The position numbers were made by a program, and so were the translations under genes. A stretch of 64,000 nt of DNA, from contig JAEMWC010001640.1 of assembly GCA_016490735.1 (NCBI GenBank), positions 1 through 64,000 on the forward strand, written 5' to 3'. This DNA comes from Pachyseris speciosa (Eukaryota > Cnidaria > Anthozoa > Scleractinia > Pachyseridae). The notes beneath the pieces were generated by a model, which was not told where the DNA came from, did no database searches, and saw only the letters and a program-made list of their open reading frames with translations. This document shows, piece by piece, positions 29,790 to 39,477 of the stretch (its first letter is position 1; each line of letters opens with the position of its first letter).

Positions 29790-30580
29790 TCAGTTCATAA
29801 CATAGTCCTTGTATCTTGCTGGCAATCTCACAGTACGGCCACTGGAGGTACACTTTGCTTGTGTCGGCAGAGGGCTGCTTTCATTGGCAACAGGCAGGGC
29901 CGAATCAGCATTACTAACAGGAACCGCGGGTGTGGCAGAGATAGGCGGTATCACTGCTTCATCTAGGGGTGGTCCCGTACTCACTACAGTGGGGGCTCAT
30001 TTGTTAGCAACAAATGTCGACGATTGCGACGGTATGCAGTGCCGTCAGGTGTTGAGACTACGTAGGATCTAGGAGCTGTATGCTGCGCAGTAACAGTTGC
30101 CGGCTCCCAGGTCTTTCCCATTCGTATACGCACTGTTTCATGTGGCTTGATTTCAGGTAACCGCTTTACGCTGCGATCGTAGTACATCTTCTGTTTATCC
30201 CTACGCTCTTTGAGCTTGTCATAGGCATTGTGAACCACTCGAGGCTTCAAGAGGGATACCGTAGAAGGCAACTTGGACTTCAACATGCGACTCACCAACA
30301 ATTGTGCAGGTGACTCCTTTAGTCCTGAGACTGGAGTGTTCCTGTACTCCAGGAGAGCTATATACGGGTCATTTCCATCTTCAAATGCTTTCCTAAGCAG
30401 CTTCTTGATGGTTTGTATCGCCCTTTCACTCATCCCATTGGACTGTGGGTATCTGGGACTTGAGGTGGTGACTTGAAATCCCCAATCTTTTGCAAACTGA
30501 TGAAATTCCTTGCTTGAAAAGGGCATGTTATCAGCAATAACTTCATCTGGAATTCCATGCCGGGCGTACATAGATTTCAT
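29790..30580 (-). pseudogene. Gypsy integrase C-terminal part
   Basis: The frame from 30580 carries ADNMPFSSKEF (second catalytic D), a TSSPRYPQSNG loop and SERAIQTIKK (catalytic E), then YRNTPVSG and a GKTWEPATV basic C-terminal domain. A one-base loss in a C-run near 29988 ends the frame. The displaced tail (GPPLDEAV ... GRTVRLPARYKDYVMN) goes on to 29790. The N-terminal part of integrase lies above 30580 behind a frameshift. Confidence 0.8.
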
Positions 30581-30814
30581 ACCAGTTATAATAGAACCAG
30601 CTGTCTTGTCTCTTAGGAGACAAAGTTCAGAGTACTTAGAATAATAATCAACAACAATACGACTTAGAGTTCAGTTCAAATATGTCTGCACCTAGCTTCT
30701 GCCATGGCCTCTGAGGGACTTCATGGGGTAGTAAGGGCTCCTTCTGATTCTTTGGTACTTTAGACATACAGAACACTTGGAGATCATTCTTTCAATTGCA
30801 GTAGACATACCGGG
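30581..30814 (-). pseudogene. Gypsy integrase N-terminal part, broken
   Basis: Downstream of a TGA (30815-30817) in place of a conserved tryptophan codon in the zinc-binding region, the frame continues to GADIFELNS (first catalytic D region). It is then lost by a one-base shift near 30660, after which VVDYYSKYSELCLLRDK is read in a different frame. Confidence 0.75.
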
Positions 30815-33190
30815 TCAATAAACGACAGCTCTAGCCCTTGACTTGCACTTCTCCATACCAAGGTGACTCTCAAGTATGCAGCTTAGAACACCCTGTCTCA
30901 TCTCTTGAGGGATTATGAGCTTCTCACCAAGGAATAACAGACCTTCAGCTTCATGAATTTCAGATCGCAAATTCCAGTAGTAGGCAACGGATGCAGGTAA
31001 TTTGCTTTTGTGGGATGGCCAACCATTCTTTACAACTTTACTTAACATCTGAAGGATTTCATCTTGAGCTGTTGCTGCTTTCATCTGGGCAAGCTTCTCT
31101 TTAGTCATAGGAAGAAGTTCCACGAGGCTGTGGACGATTACTTCCATGTCATCACTTAATTCTTGCTCCGAGGGTGGTTCATCCAAGTAAGCTCTTGAAA
31201 GTGTATCTGCAACATACATGTACTTGCCAGGGACATAGGTGATGTTAACTTCGTACTTCTGAAGTCTGAGAAGCAGCCGTTGGAGCCTTGGAGATACTTT
31301 GGTCAGCGGCTTCTTGTTAACAGACACTAAAGGCTTATGGTCTGACTCCACATCCACTGGCCGCCCATACACATAATGGTTAAATCTCTCGCACCCAAAT
31401 ACAACTGCAAGAAGTTCCTTCTCTATTTGGGTGTAATGCTCCTCCGCTTGGGTGAGGGAACGAGAAGCGTAAGCGATCGGGTGTCCATCTTGGAGGACAC
31501 ATGCCCCAAGACCAGACTTAGAGGCATCCACTTGCAATTTGACTGGTTTGGTGGGGTCATAGAATTTCAGAACAGGCTGACTAGAGAGGATGTGTTTCAG
31601 ACGCTCCACTGCTTGAGTATGCTCATATGACCAGATCCACATAGCATCTTTCTTTAGAAGATTTCGCAAGGGCGCAGTAATTTCTGACTGATTAGGAATG
31701 AACTGGGAGAAATAATTCACCATCCCAAAGAACCTCTGCAACTCTTCTTTGCTCTGAGGCAAGGGCAACTGTGTGATTGCACGCACTTTCTCAACATCAG
31801 GTTTCAGTCCTGATTCAGAAACAATGTTTCCCATGTACTTGACTTCACTAACTTTGTATTGCAGCTTTGCAGGGTTGAACTTTACATTTGCTTGTCGAGC
31901 TCTTTCCAGAAGCTTAAGCATAGTTTCATCATGTTCCTTCTCATCTGTAGCTGCAACAATGATGTCATCAAATATGACCTCCACACCATCAATATCTCCA
32001 AAGAGGGCTTCATTCTTCTTTTGGAACACATCAGGTGCTGAACTTATGCCGAATGGCATACGCTTAAACCGATAGCGGCCGAAGGGGGTATTGAATGTAC
32101 AGAGGTGGGAACTTTCTTCATCTAAGGGCACCTGCCAGAAACCATCTTTTTCATCTACAATGGAGAAAACTTTCTTGCCACTGAGGCGACTTGCAATGTC
32201 CTCTGCTGTGGGTATCCTGTGGTGCTCTCTCCGAATAGCCTTGTTGAGATCTCTAGGATCCAAGCACAGTCTCAAAGAACCATCACGCTTTTCAACAATG
32301 ACTAAGCTGTTAACCCATAGGGTGGGTCTGTCAACTTTCTGGACAACATCTTTCTCCTCCAACTCTTGAAGTTTTGCTTTAAGTTTCTCAAGTAGGGAAT
32401 ACGGTATTCTTCGAGGCGGGTGAATGACGGGCTGAACGGAGTCATCCAGCTCAATGTGGTACTCGCCTTTCATGCAGCCTAACCCACTGAACACATCAGC
32501 AAACTTGTCAACAATTTCTTCTTTTGTGCGAGGGGCCTGGGCAACACTTTCTACTCTTTTCACCAGATTTAATTTTGAGCACGCCGAGAGCCCCAAAATT
32601 GGTGGTGAATTAACAGCAGCAACGAAAAATGGAAGGCTTTCCTTTAATCCTTGAGCCTCACAAGCCAGGGTGACTTTCCCTTCGGGTTTTACCTTGAAAT
32701 CTCCACACGAAGACAGAACAACACTGGTATGCATTAAAGGTGGCTTGTTCTGGAGTTCGGAGTAGACGCTGAGTGGCAAAACATTCGCTTCGGCGCCAGT
32801 ATCCAGCTTGAATTTAACAGACGATCCATCGACAGTTACGGTGGAGAACCAAGCTGAATCAGTAGCCACACCGGTGACTGTTCCGATAAATAACTCTTCG
32901 GTTTGGACTTTGCACTGTCGACCAATGGCGCCGTCTTGGCTCGGAGTCACAGTGTGTACTCGAGAATTCTTCTGTGGGCACATCTTAGCGTAGTGATGTT
33001 TCCCTTTGCAGATGTGACAGTGTCTTCCAAACGCTGGACACGATCGCGGGTAGTGCTTTGTTCCACAATTCTTGCAGTTAAATTGCTGCAGCTGGCGCGA
33101 TGTTGTGGCGGGCGCTGGCTTGGTTGGTTTGTTTTTGGTTTTACCGCGTGAACGGGGATCTTCTCCGAAGTCTGCACTTCCTTTAGTTGT
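30815..33190 (-). pseudogene. pol: Gypsy pol: zinc knuckles, protease, reverse transcriptase, RNase H
   Basis: The frame is open from 33190 and lies in -1 relative to gag, overlapping it. It begins with two CCHC knuckles (CKNCGTKHYPRSC and CHICKGKHHYAKMC). Counting from the Met at 32983: protease DTG at residues 61-63, reverse transcriptase with LDPRDLNKAI at 241-250 and FDD at 338-340 (IFDD where YxDD is usual), RNase H D485 with DHKPL at 548, then the start of integrase (ESHLGMEKC). The overlap suggests expression by -1 frameshifting; no perfect slippery heptamer was found. It ends at a TGA nonsense codon, so integrase is cut off. Confidence 0.85.
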
Positions 33191-33711
33191 TTAGCGCTAG
33201 CTTCTGCCGCTCTGCAAAGACTCGCCGCTTTCTCAAGGGTAAGATCAGACGATTCACGAAGCAATCTCTCTTTAAGACGAGTGTCACTTACACCAAATAC
33301 AATTCGGTCTCGAATCAGGCTATCTTGCTGGGCGCCAAATTCACATGACTTCGCACGAGTCTTCAATTCGGTGATAAACTGATCGATAGATTCGCCCTCT
33401 TGTTGTTTACGTTCCCAGAACTTGTATCTTTCGAACACAGTGTTCTTTCTCGGATTGAAATAATCTTCAAACTTTTTCTTCAGGTGATCAATCTTGTTAG
33501 GATCTTCACCAGTAGCAAATCGGAACGTATTGTATATCTCGAGCGCTTCTTCGCCGATTGTGTGCAGCAGAATGGCGCACCGCACCTTTTCATCTTCTTC
33601 GATCTTTCCCGACGCGGTCAAATATAGGTCAAAGCGTTGCACCCATCTCCTCCAATTCTCGGCAAGATTCCCTTCAAGCACTAGAGCTCCTGGAGGCTTG
33701 AAAACTTCCAT
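32947..33711 (-). CDS. gag: Gypsy gag
   Basis: The start is taken at the Met encoded at 33711-33709, just after the primer-binding site; the upstream in-frame Met at 33747 lies in the LTR. The protein has a capsid-like core: NWRRWVQRFDLYLTAS, CAILLHTIGEEALEIYNTF, YFNPRKNTVFERYKFWERKQ, IDQFITELKTRAKSCEFG and LIRDRIVFGV, the retrotransposon gag helices. In its own frame the zinc knuckles are not read; they are in the overlapping -1 frame. It is either a short gag with the nucleocapsid made only after frameshifting, or a gag displaced by a one-base lesion. Confidence 0.8.
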   Translation of the reverse strand: MEVFKPPGALVLEGNLAENWRRWVQRFDLYLTASGKIEEDEKVRCAILLHTIGEEALEIYNTFRFATGEDPNKIDHLKKKFEDYFNPRKNTVFERYKFWERKQQEGESIDQFITELKTRAKSCEFGAQQDSLIRDRIVFGVSDTRLKERLLRESSDLTLEKAASLCRAAEASAKQLKEVQTSEKIPVHAVKPKTNQPSQRPPQHRASCSNLTARIVEQSTTRDRVQRLEDTVTSAKGNITTLRCAHRRILEYTL

Positions 33712-33729
33712 ATCCCACTTCTGACACCA
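33712..33729 (-). promoter_or_regulatory. Gypsy primer-binding site (tRNA-Leu)
   Basis: TGGTGTCAGAAGTGGGAT starts at the base next to the 5' LTR. It is complementary to a tRNA 3' end ...TCCCACTTCTGACA-CCA, which is the end of animal tRNA-Leu(CAA) as I remember it. Confidence 0.8.
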
Positions 33730-33851
33730 TATAATGTTCACTCGCACACAAGCGACATGTTAACAACAACAAAATTTATTGCATAAGCCCAGTTCTACAA
33801 GCACGTGGAGGCTATGATAATGTATTATAATTATGCAAATTAATCATGACA
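33730..33851 (-). repeat. 5' LTR of the Gypsy element
   Basis: 122 bp, paired with 29552-29673; TGTCATGA start on the minus strand. Confidence 0.93.
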
Positions 33852-34130
33852 GTTTTAGCGTAAAATGAATCACTTTTTTTACGCGGGTCTTCGTTTTGTA
33901 GTTCGAGGCGAGCAAGACTACAAAACGAAGACCTAATCAACTTAAATGTTTTAGCGTGAAATAAAGCATTTTAGCGAGGGTCTCTGTTTTGAAGTTCGAG
34001 CCTGGCTAAACTACAAGACAAGGACCTAATGGATTTCATTGTTTTAGCGTTAAATGAAGCGTTTTTGCGTGGGTCTTCGTTTTGTAGTTCGAGGCAGGCA
34101 AAACCACTAATTAAAACAAAGATCTAATCT
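33852..34130. repeat. Palindromic satellite, right part
   Basis: About 2.5 units of roughly 105 bp. GGTCTTCGTTTTGTAGT (33886-33902) and ACTACAAAACGAAGACC (33917-33933) are exact reverse complements around a 14-base loop. Later units are degenerate. Confidence 0.8.
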
Positions 34131-34374
34131 GTCTCGGGATCAAATCACGTCAACACTCAACAGAAGACTGGGTCATTTAACAGCAAGACCATTTCAAAAC
34201 AAGAACCAGCCGTACCGAAACTCGAGTAACTGAGTGCATACGATTTATAACATAATAACATAACTGTCTGTGCTAATCGTCCTCGCAAAGTACAGCAAGG
34301 ACGCAGCTCAACAAGGTCGAACCGAAAGCATATACAAGGCGCCTTTGGCAGCCGCTATACGGTCCATATATGAC

Positions 34375-34576
34375 CTTGGAGCACAGCCTACACCCAGCTC
34401 GAATAAGCCGTATATTGGTTTTTGCTGAGGGAGGAAAACCGGAGTACCCGGAGAAAAACCCTCGGAGCAGGGTCGAGAACCAACACAAACTCAGCCCACT
34501 TATGGCGTCACCACCGGGAATCGAGCCCGGTGCCACATTGGTGGAAGGCGAGTGCTCTCACCACTACGCCATCTCT
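34375..34576 (-). mobile_element. tRNA-derived SINE with CTCCGGGTACTCCGG tail
   Basis: Minus strand: head AGAGATGGCGTAGTGGTGAG with a TTCC anticodon-loop region like tRNA-Gly/Glu and a B box GCTCGATTCCC, followed by a tail containing TTTTTCTCCGGGTACTCCGG. That tail recurs in SINEs of many invertebrates and may be the conserved Nin-DC-type domain; this needs comparison. Confidence 0.6.
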
Positions 34577-34690
34577 GCTCCGAGGTCGTGGGTTCGAGTC
34601 CCATACAACCCTGAATTTTTTCTGGATTTACCGTCACTACTGTTTGAGTAATGTTCATAAGTGCGATGATCACATATTCTTCGCTTACGT
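34577..34690 (+). mobile_element. SINE fragment (B box plus tail)
   Basis: Only the 3' half of the head (GAGGTCGTGGGTTCGAGTCCC) and the tail remain; the 5' half is replaced by the opposite-strand SINE at 34375-34576. Confidence 0.6.
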
Positions 34691-34726
34691 GTGTATTACG
34701 AACCAACCAAACGACCAGTTCCCAGT

Positions 34727-34870
34727 GGGCTTGTTAGCTTAGTTGGTAGAGCACTGCACCGGTATCGCAGAGGTCGTGGGTTGAAATCCCGTACAAGCCT
34801 GAATTTTTTAAGGCTTAATTTCACTACTGCTTAAGTAGTGTTCATAACTGCGATGGCCATTCACGTATTC
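34727..34870 (+). mobile_element. tRNA-derived SINE, third copy
   Basis: Head GGGCTTGTTAGCTTAGTTGG, CACCGGTATCGCAGAGG, B box GGGTTGAAATCCC, then CCTGAATTTTTTAAGGCTTA and the GTTCATAACTGCGATGG tail. Same family as 28711. Confidence 0.7.
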
Positions 34871-35025
34871 AATATGATTACTTTTGCTCCATCTTGTTCT
34901 CATCTTCTATCTTCTTCCATCTCTTTTTCCTTGATTACAGTTTCTTTGTAGGGGGAGGTTGGGGAAGGAGAGTAGATTAAATACTCCATTTGAATAAAAG
35001 GTAAGTAAGCAGAAGGCTTACAAAA

Positions 35026-35053
35026 ACAAAAAAAAAAAAAAAAAAAAAAAAAC
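35026..35053. repeat. Poly-A tract
   Basis: About 25 A residues after a CAAAAAC run. No retroposed gene was recognised next to it. Confidence 0.9.
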
Positions 35054-35645
35054 CGGTCTTGCAAATTGTAGCTTTTTAGTTCAAAATTAATTGTAGTCAT
35101 TACATTTTTTGAACTGAATAATTATATTAAAATATTTTATTAAAATTAAAATAAAGAATTAAAATTCTTTATAACTGGCGTCTTTACCTGAGACCTCTCT
35201 CCGTTTTCGTGTAATAACTGCAGAAAGAGATATATACTTCATTAATTAAAAATCAATCTGAATTTCAGAGATTGCAACGAGAAGTTAGCTCCACGATCGC
35301 AAAAGCAGAATTCCCTGTTTGGAGAAATCTTTTTTATTGGAAGGTCTTTTCCCGCAACATTTAGTGCTGTTGGGAGAAAGAAAATTGCTCTTTTCTGCTC
35401 CCTTAATAATAACGGGTCTTGTATTGTCGGGTGTTTTACCGCTCGAACCTTTCCAAAAAGTAAAAGAAATTTACACAGTATGCTGAAGTCTAAAAATCAA
35501 AACTATTAATATGGTTTGCTTTGAAGTTAACTATTTACGAAACCATCAGTTATAAGAATCAAGCATTGAAAAAGCGACAACGATTTCAAATACTAGTACA
35601 TTAAAAAGGAAGATACGAGTACGGTTGTAAAGGTACCACGCTTAC

Positions 35646-35712
35646 CTGGAACAGATATGCATAGATCTGCCATAAGCAAGGTGATGAGCAGAAAAATAAC
35701 AGTCTTCCTCAT
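35646..35712 (-). CDS. Signal-peptide exon, candidate first coding exon of the ILEI-like gene
   Basis: ATG on the minus strand opens MRKTVIFLLITLLMADLC, a basic start and a hydrophobic core, then ISVP. The exon has a consensus donor (CCAG|GTAAGC) in phase 1. Phase 1 is what ILEI exons N require. It lies upstream (minus direction) of module B and has no other nearby gene. The link to module B across a 10-kb intron is inferred from phase, order and expected secretion. Confidence 0.55.
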
Positions 35713-35791
35713 CGCAGATCCGTCAGCCTGTGCAATCTAGTGCATTAAAAGGGAGATATGAGTACGACGGTTGTAAAGGTACCACGCTTAC

Positions 35792-35859
35792 CTGGAACAG
35801 ATCTGCGTAGATCTGCCACAAGTAAGGGTGACGAGAAGAAAAATAAGAATCTTCCTCAT
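35792..35859 (-). pseudogene. Tandem copy of the signal-peptide exon, frameshifted
   Basis: Second copy of the 35593-35738 block, offset about 146 bp. The reading MRKILIFLLVTLTC then changes frame because of one extra C, giving 68 nt instead of 67, so the donor is used in the wrong phase. Donor and upstream sequence are intact. Confidence 0.6.
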
Positions 35860-36085
35860 CGCAGATCCGTCAGCCTGTGCTTTTTAACGACAAATAACGT
35901 GTGATTATTTGAATCGGCTTGTTAAGTACTTGCAAAATGAACAACTTCCATGCCTGAACACTAAGTAGACGAGGGTATTAATGCATTTTTAGGCGTCATG
36001 GAAACCATATAGCACAGCCTGGAAGAGCTAAATTAGACTTCCGATAGATTTTTGTATACTAGAAAGATCCAAAGACAGAGAAACA

Positions 36086-36165
36086 GTGAATGAATGAATG
36101 AATGAATGAATGAGTGAATGAGAAAGGAATGAGTTTGAATGAATGAATGAATGAATGAATGAATA
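36086..36165. repeat. GAAT tetranucleotide repeat
   Basis: Two runs of GAAT (6 and 7 units) separated by GAGTGAATGAGAAAGGAAT. Confidence 0.9.
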
Positions 36166-36339
36166 ACTAACCGGTGCGACATACGAAAGGGGACATTAAT
36201 AGAAAGTTTATCTAGCAGAACCTATAAACAAAACACAGATTGCACGAGTTTAAACACACTGTTTAAACACTGTTAATTTTCCCCACGTACGAAGCAGACG
36301 TTTCTGAGAAATTTCAGCCGCAAAAAGAACGCAGTTGGA

Positions 36340-36985
36340 AAGGGCGATTTGTTATGGAGATCAAGAATCTTGTTCAAGCTTGTCAGGATTTCTGTTATTT
36401 GAATTGCTTCGGCTCCATGCATAAGCGTTTTAACCTAAAGGAACTTTTGAACGAAAAACATCACTTGCAGCTTCGTAGAAAGGAAACAGCAAACTATTCC
36501 AAGCATCGAAGGGCCAATGTTTACATCTATGTACCATACCTTGGCTAAAAGAGATAATTAAAGAAAAAGAAAGTTCTTCCTTCGTTATAGAAAAAAACAA
36601 AACACTACTCATTCTTTGGTTTTCTTCGCCTTGGGGAACTGACTTGCAGTACCAAATTCTCTCCGGAAGAACATTTGTCCCCAAACGATATAACTTTCCT
36701 GCCCTGCTGGGAGCATCTAGATCACATGTCCGACAAACGAAGCAGAACGTTTTAAAACAAAACAAAACGACGTTTTTTAACTATCAAGTGTCGCATTCGC
36801 CCCCTGCGATTTGTTATGGAAAACAAGAATCTTGTTCAAGCCTGTCAGGGTTTCCTTTGATTGAAATCTTTTCGGCTCCAAGCATAAGCGTTTATTTGAA
36901 AATCTATGTATCATACCTTGCTAAAAGAGATAGTTAAAGAAAATGAGAGTTCTTCCTTCGATATAGAAAAATACTGGTAAAAATA
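36340..36985. repeat. Diverged tandem duplication, offset about 470 bp
   Basis: GATTTGTTATGGAGATCAAG at about 36349 and GATTTGTTATGGAAAACAAG at about 36808 start two related blocks of about 170-250 bases, each ending GAGTTCTTCCTTCG-like. ORFs inside are not conserved between them. Confidence 0.7.
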
Positions 36986-36989
36986 CCCT

Positions 36990-38070
36990 TTGGTAGAAAA
37001 AAAAAAACTATTGAAGTGATTTCAGATCCAATCATGTGGTTCATCTTTACATGATTAAGTAGCTTTCATCTTGCAGTTGAAAATTAAACGGTTCGGTTTT
37101 CAGTTACTCCACACCAGGCAATTAAAGCGATGGTAACTGATATCGGATCGTTGAGGTTTTAAGCACTGTAAACTGAGTTTGGATCTTGTTGGAACTTACC
37201 TTTTACTTCTTCACGAGATGCAGTGAGCCAGACTGAGAAGCTCTCAAATGATTTTGGCTTTTAATAGGTCGGGAAAATGTTAATAATAATTACATATACA
37301 CAAAGTTCAGCTATCTAAACACAACATTATCCCATTTTGTGGAGTTTGTGATTTCAATGTATCTCTTATTATGTTTCAGTTTACACTAAGTGAGAAATTA
37401 TGAGAATTGGTTTTGATGCGCATGAGGTTCGATTCTCTTTCAGATCACTGTAAAGTAACAATGATAGGTTATGTTCTCGTAATTATTTTTAAATAAATAC
37501 TTTAGCATCTTAAAACCAAGGAGAGCGGAAATAACTTTAACATAAAGTTATCATCATACTTATGAAAATTCATATTTGGAGAGTCTTGACGGATTGGCAA
37601 AAGGAAGTTATAATTATTAAAGTGAAATTTGCTGAAAAAGAAAAAACTGTACAAGTCAAACGCTGAAGGACATGAAATTATAATTTTGGAAGTATAATTA
37701 GTTTCGTTTAAACAAACAGCCAATTTGGACATGTCCTAGAAAAGGTCACGTAGAATGGTGACATTGACTTTGTAAAGAAACTGATTGGCATTCAGAATGC
37801 ATTTTTAGATATTTACATTTGCATTGGAAGATGTCATTTAAATGTATTTTGAACGAGTGCGTTGAACTGACGTCTAAGCACGCTCGGTCATGATTAAAGA
37901 CTGCTTAATCAATTTAAGAAGCAGTTTCGTAGAAAGAAGTTTAATGATTTTTCCCTATTGAAATGCGGCCAGTAAACGTCTTAAAAATATGACCCTAGAA
38001 CGTAATTCTTTGTATCACCGTTTATAATACGTTTGGTTATTAACTTAATAATCGAAATTTGCTTAACGGT
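36990..38070. other. No gene recognised
   Basis: AT-rich sequence without recognisable exons or repeats. Confidence 0.5.
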
Positions 38071-38077
38071 CTATTCT

Positions 38078-38189
38078 TAAATATGGCGTGGCAAGTAAGA
38101 CAAATCGGAGTGCCTACGTTTTAAGTGAGGACGCTGCACTTTTAAGAAGGTAGGCACTTCGATTTGTACTACTCGCCGCACCATATTTA
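38078..38189. mobile_element. Short foldback element
   Basis: Arms of about 38 bases, TAAATATGGCGTGGCAAGTA at the left and its imperfect reverse complement ending CTCGCCGCACCATATTTA at the right, with a 34-base centre. Probably a minimal MITE. Confidence 0.7.
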
Positions 38190-38580
38190 TACCTTTTATT
38201 GCCATCAATCTAACTTTAGGGCCATGTTTTGAACATATTTACTTCCTTTAACTCATGAAACGTGGGAAAGCCGGAAACGTTGTAGTAGGTGTTTCTTCTT
38301 TCCTACTTTTGAAAAGTAGGTATCATGTTGTGCAATTTTAAGTCGTTCCATTTGCGAACAAGCTAGAGCAATTCACCGCAATAATCTGCGACAGAAGGCA
38401 GTTTAAGATCATTTAAAGAATTAAAAATAATCTTTACTATCCATAGACTACGTCAAAAGTAAAGCAAACGAGAGTTAAAATCATCTAGGCGCAGTCTGTA
38501 GTACAATCCACATTAACATCCCAATATACATTGTGTAAACTTTTCTTCGATGTTCTCAATATCAGTAATTCGTGTATATA

Positions 38581-38713
38581 GAGCATGTTATATGGTTGCT
38601 TGGAGATACGAAATTTTTCCTCGAGGGTGGAAAAATGAGCGCAACGAAAAAGTGAATTTTTTTTTCAAAAAGAGAAGAGAAATTTCACATCTCCAAGCGG
38701 CCATGTAATGTTC
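38581..38713. mobile_element. Foldback element (GCTTGGAGAT type)
   Basis: GGTTGCTTGGAGATACGAAATTT at the left and AAATTTCACATCTCCAAGCGG at the right face each other across about 63 bases. Confidence 0.65.
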
Positions 38714-39477
38714 TAGCTAAATTAGGGAGCTATTGTATAAAAACCAATGAAATACCAAACCATTTCGTATTTTTTACCGCTGTGAAAGGCGCGATTTATT
38801 ATGCAACCGTATCAGCGAAAGCTCACCTGGTATTTCATCGGTTTCATCTCGAGCGAAAAAAGTAGGCATGAAATATTGTTGGGAGGGAGGGGGGGGGGTA
38901 AAATTGACAACATTATACGATCTTATAAGGGCAAAAATATTTCGTCATATGTTTTATAAAAGTCACGTCGCAAGAAAAGTACAGAACAAATTTGGATGAG
39001 TCTGTATTCGCTGTTAAAAGTAATATTTGTTGCTAAGAACCCCGTTGAGGCGAAAATCACGATCAAACAAGATAATGAGCAGTGCAATACTCGTTTGTTC
39101 AGCTGGTTCATCCCATTTTTTCCCGAGGTTTTGAGCGAACAAAAATAACACATATTTTCTGTCATGGTTTTCTGAGTCCACGTGCAGAAGAAATAGAATC
39201 TTAGCTCTACGCAACATCATGATTTAAAACTTGGGCTATTATTCCCCTGTTTTGTCAGGCTCAAGTTCATTTTCAGGCCGGGCTGAAATTCCTAAAGGCG
39301 ATTACTTGAGTATATTTTGTCCGTTTATTTAGCCTCACTGAAGGTTCCTGCCCGGTTAGCTCAAACCGGGATGTAAATATCTAACCAAGCTCAAATTCGG
39401 CCCGGGCTGAAACTCTCTTTACGTAATCCCAAACTTCTTTTTCGAAGCGGGGTTAAAATCTTAGGACGCTCCCTACC

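Larger units (their letters stand above)
29552..33851 (-). mobile_element. Ty3/Gypsy LTR retrotransposon, 4.3 kb, nearly complete but dead
   Basis: The element has two 122-bp LTRs that differ at 2 positions, an adjoining primer-binding site, a polypurine tract, a GTTTT target duplication (29547-29551 and 33852-33856), and gag, protease, reverse transcriptase, RNase H and integrase in order on the minus strand. No envelope gene is present. The satellite on both sides shows the uninterrupted target, confirming the ends. LTR similarity implies a fairly recent insertion, yet pol carries a nonsense codon and at least two frameshifts. Confidence 0.93.

Noticed and set aside
31376..33724. Several plus-strand ORFs of 60-100 residues
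   Set aside because: All are shadows of the minus-strand Gypsy gag-pol.
29552..33851. Endogenous retrovirus with an envelope
   Set aside because: No envelope frame between integrase and the 3' LTR; the domain order is that of a Ty3/Gypsy retrotransposon.
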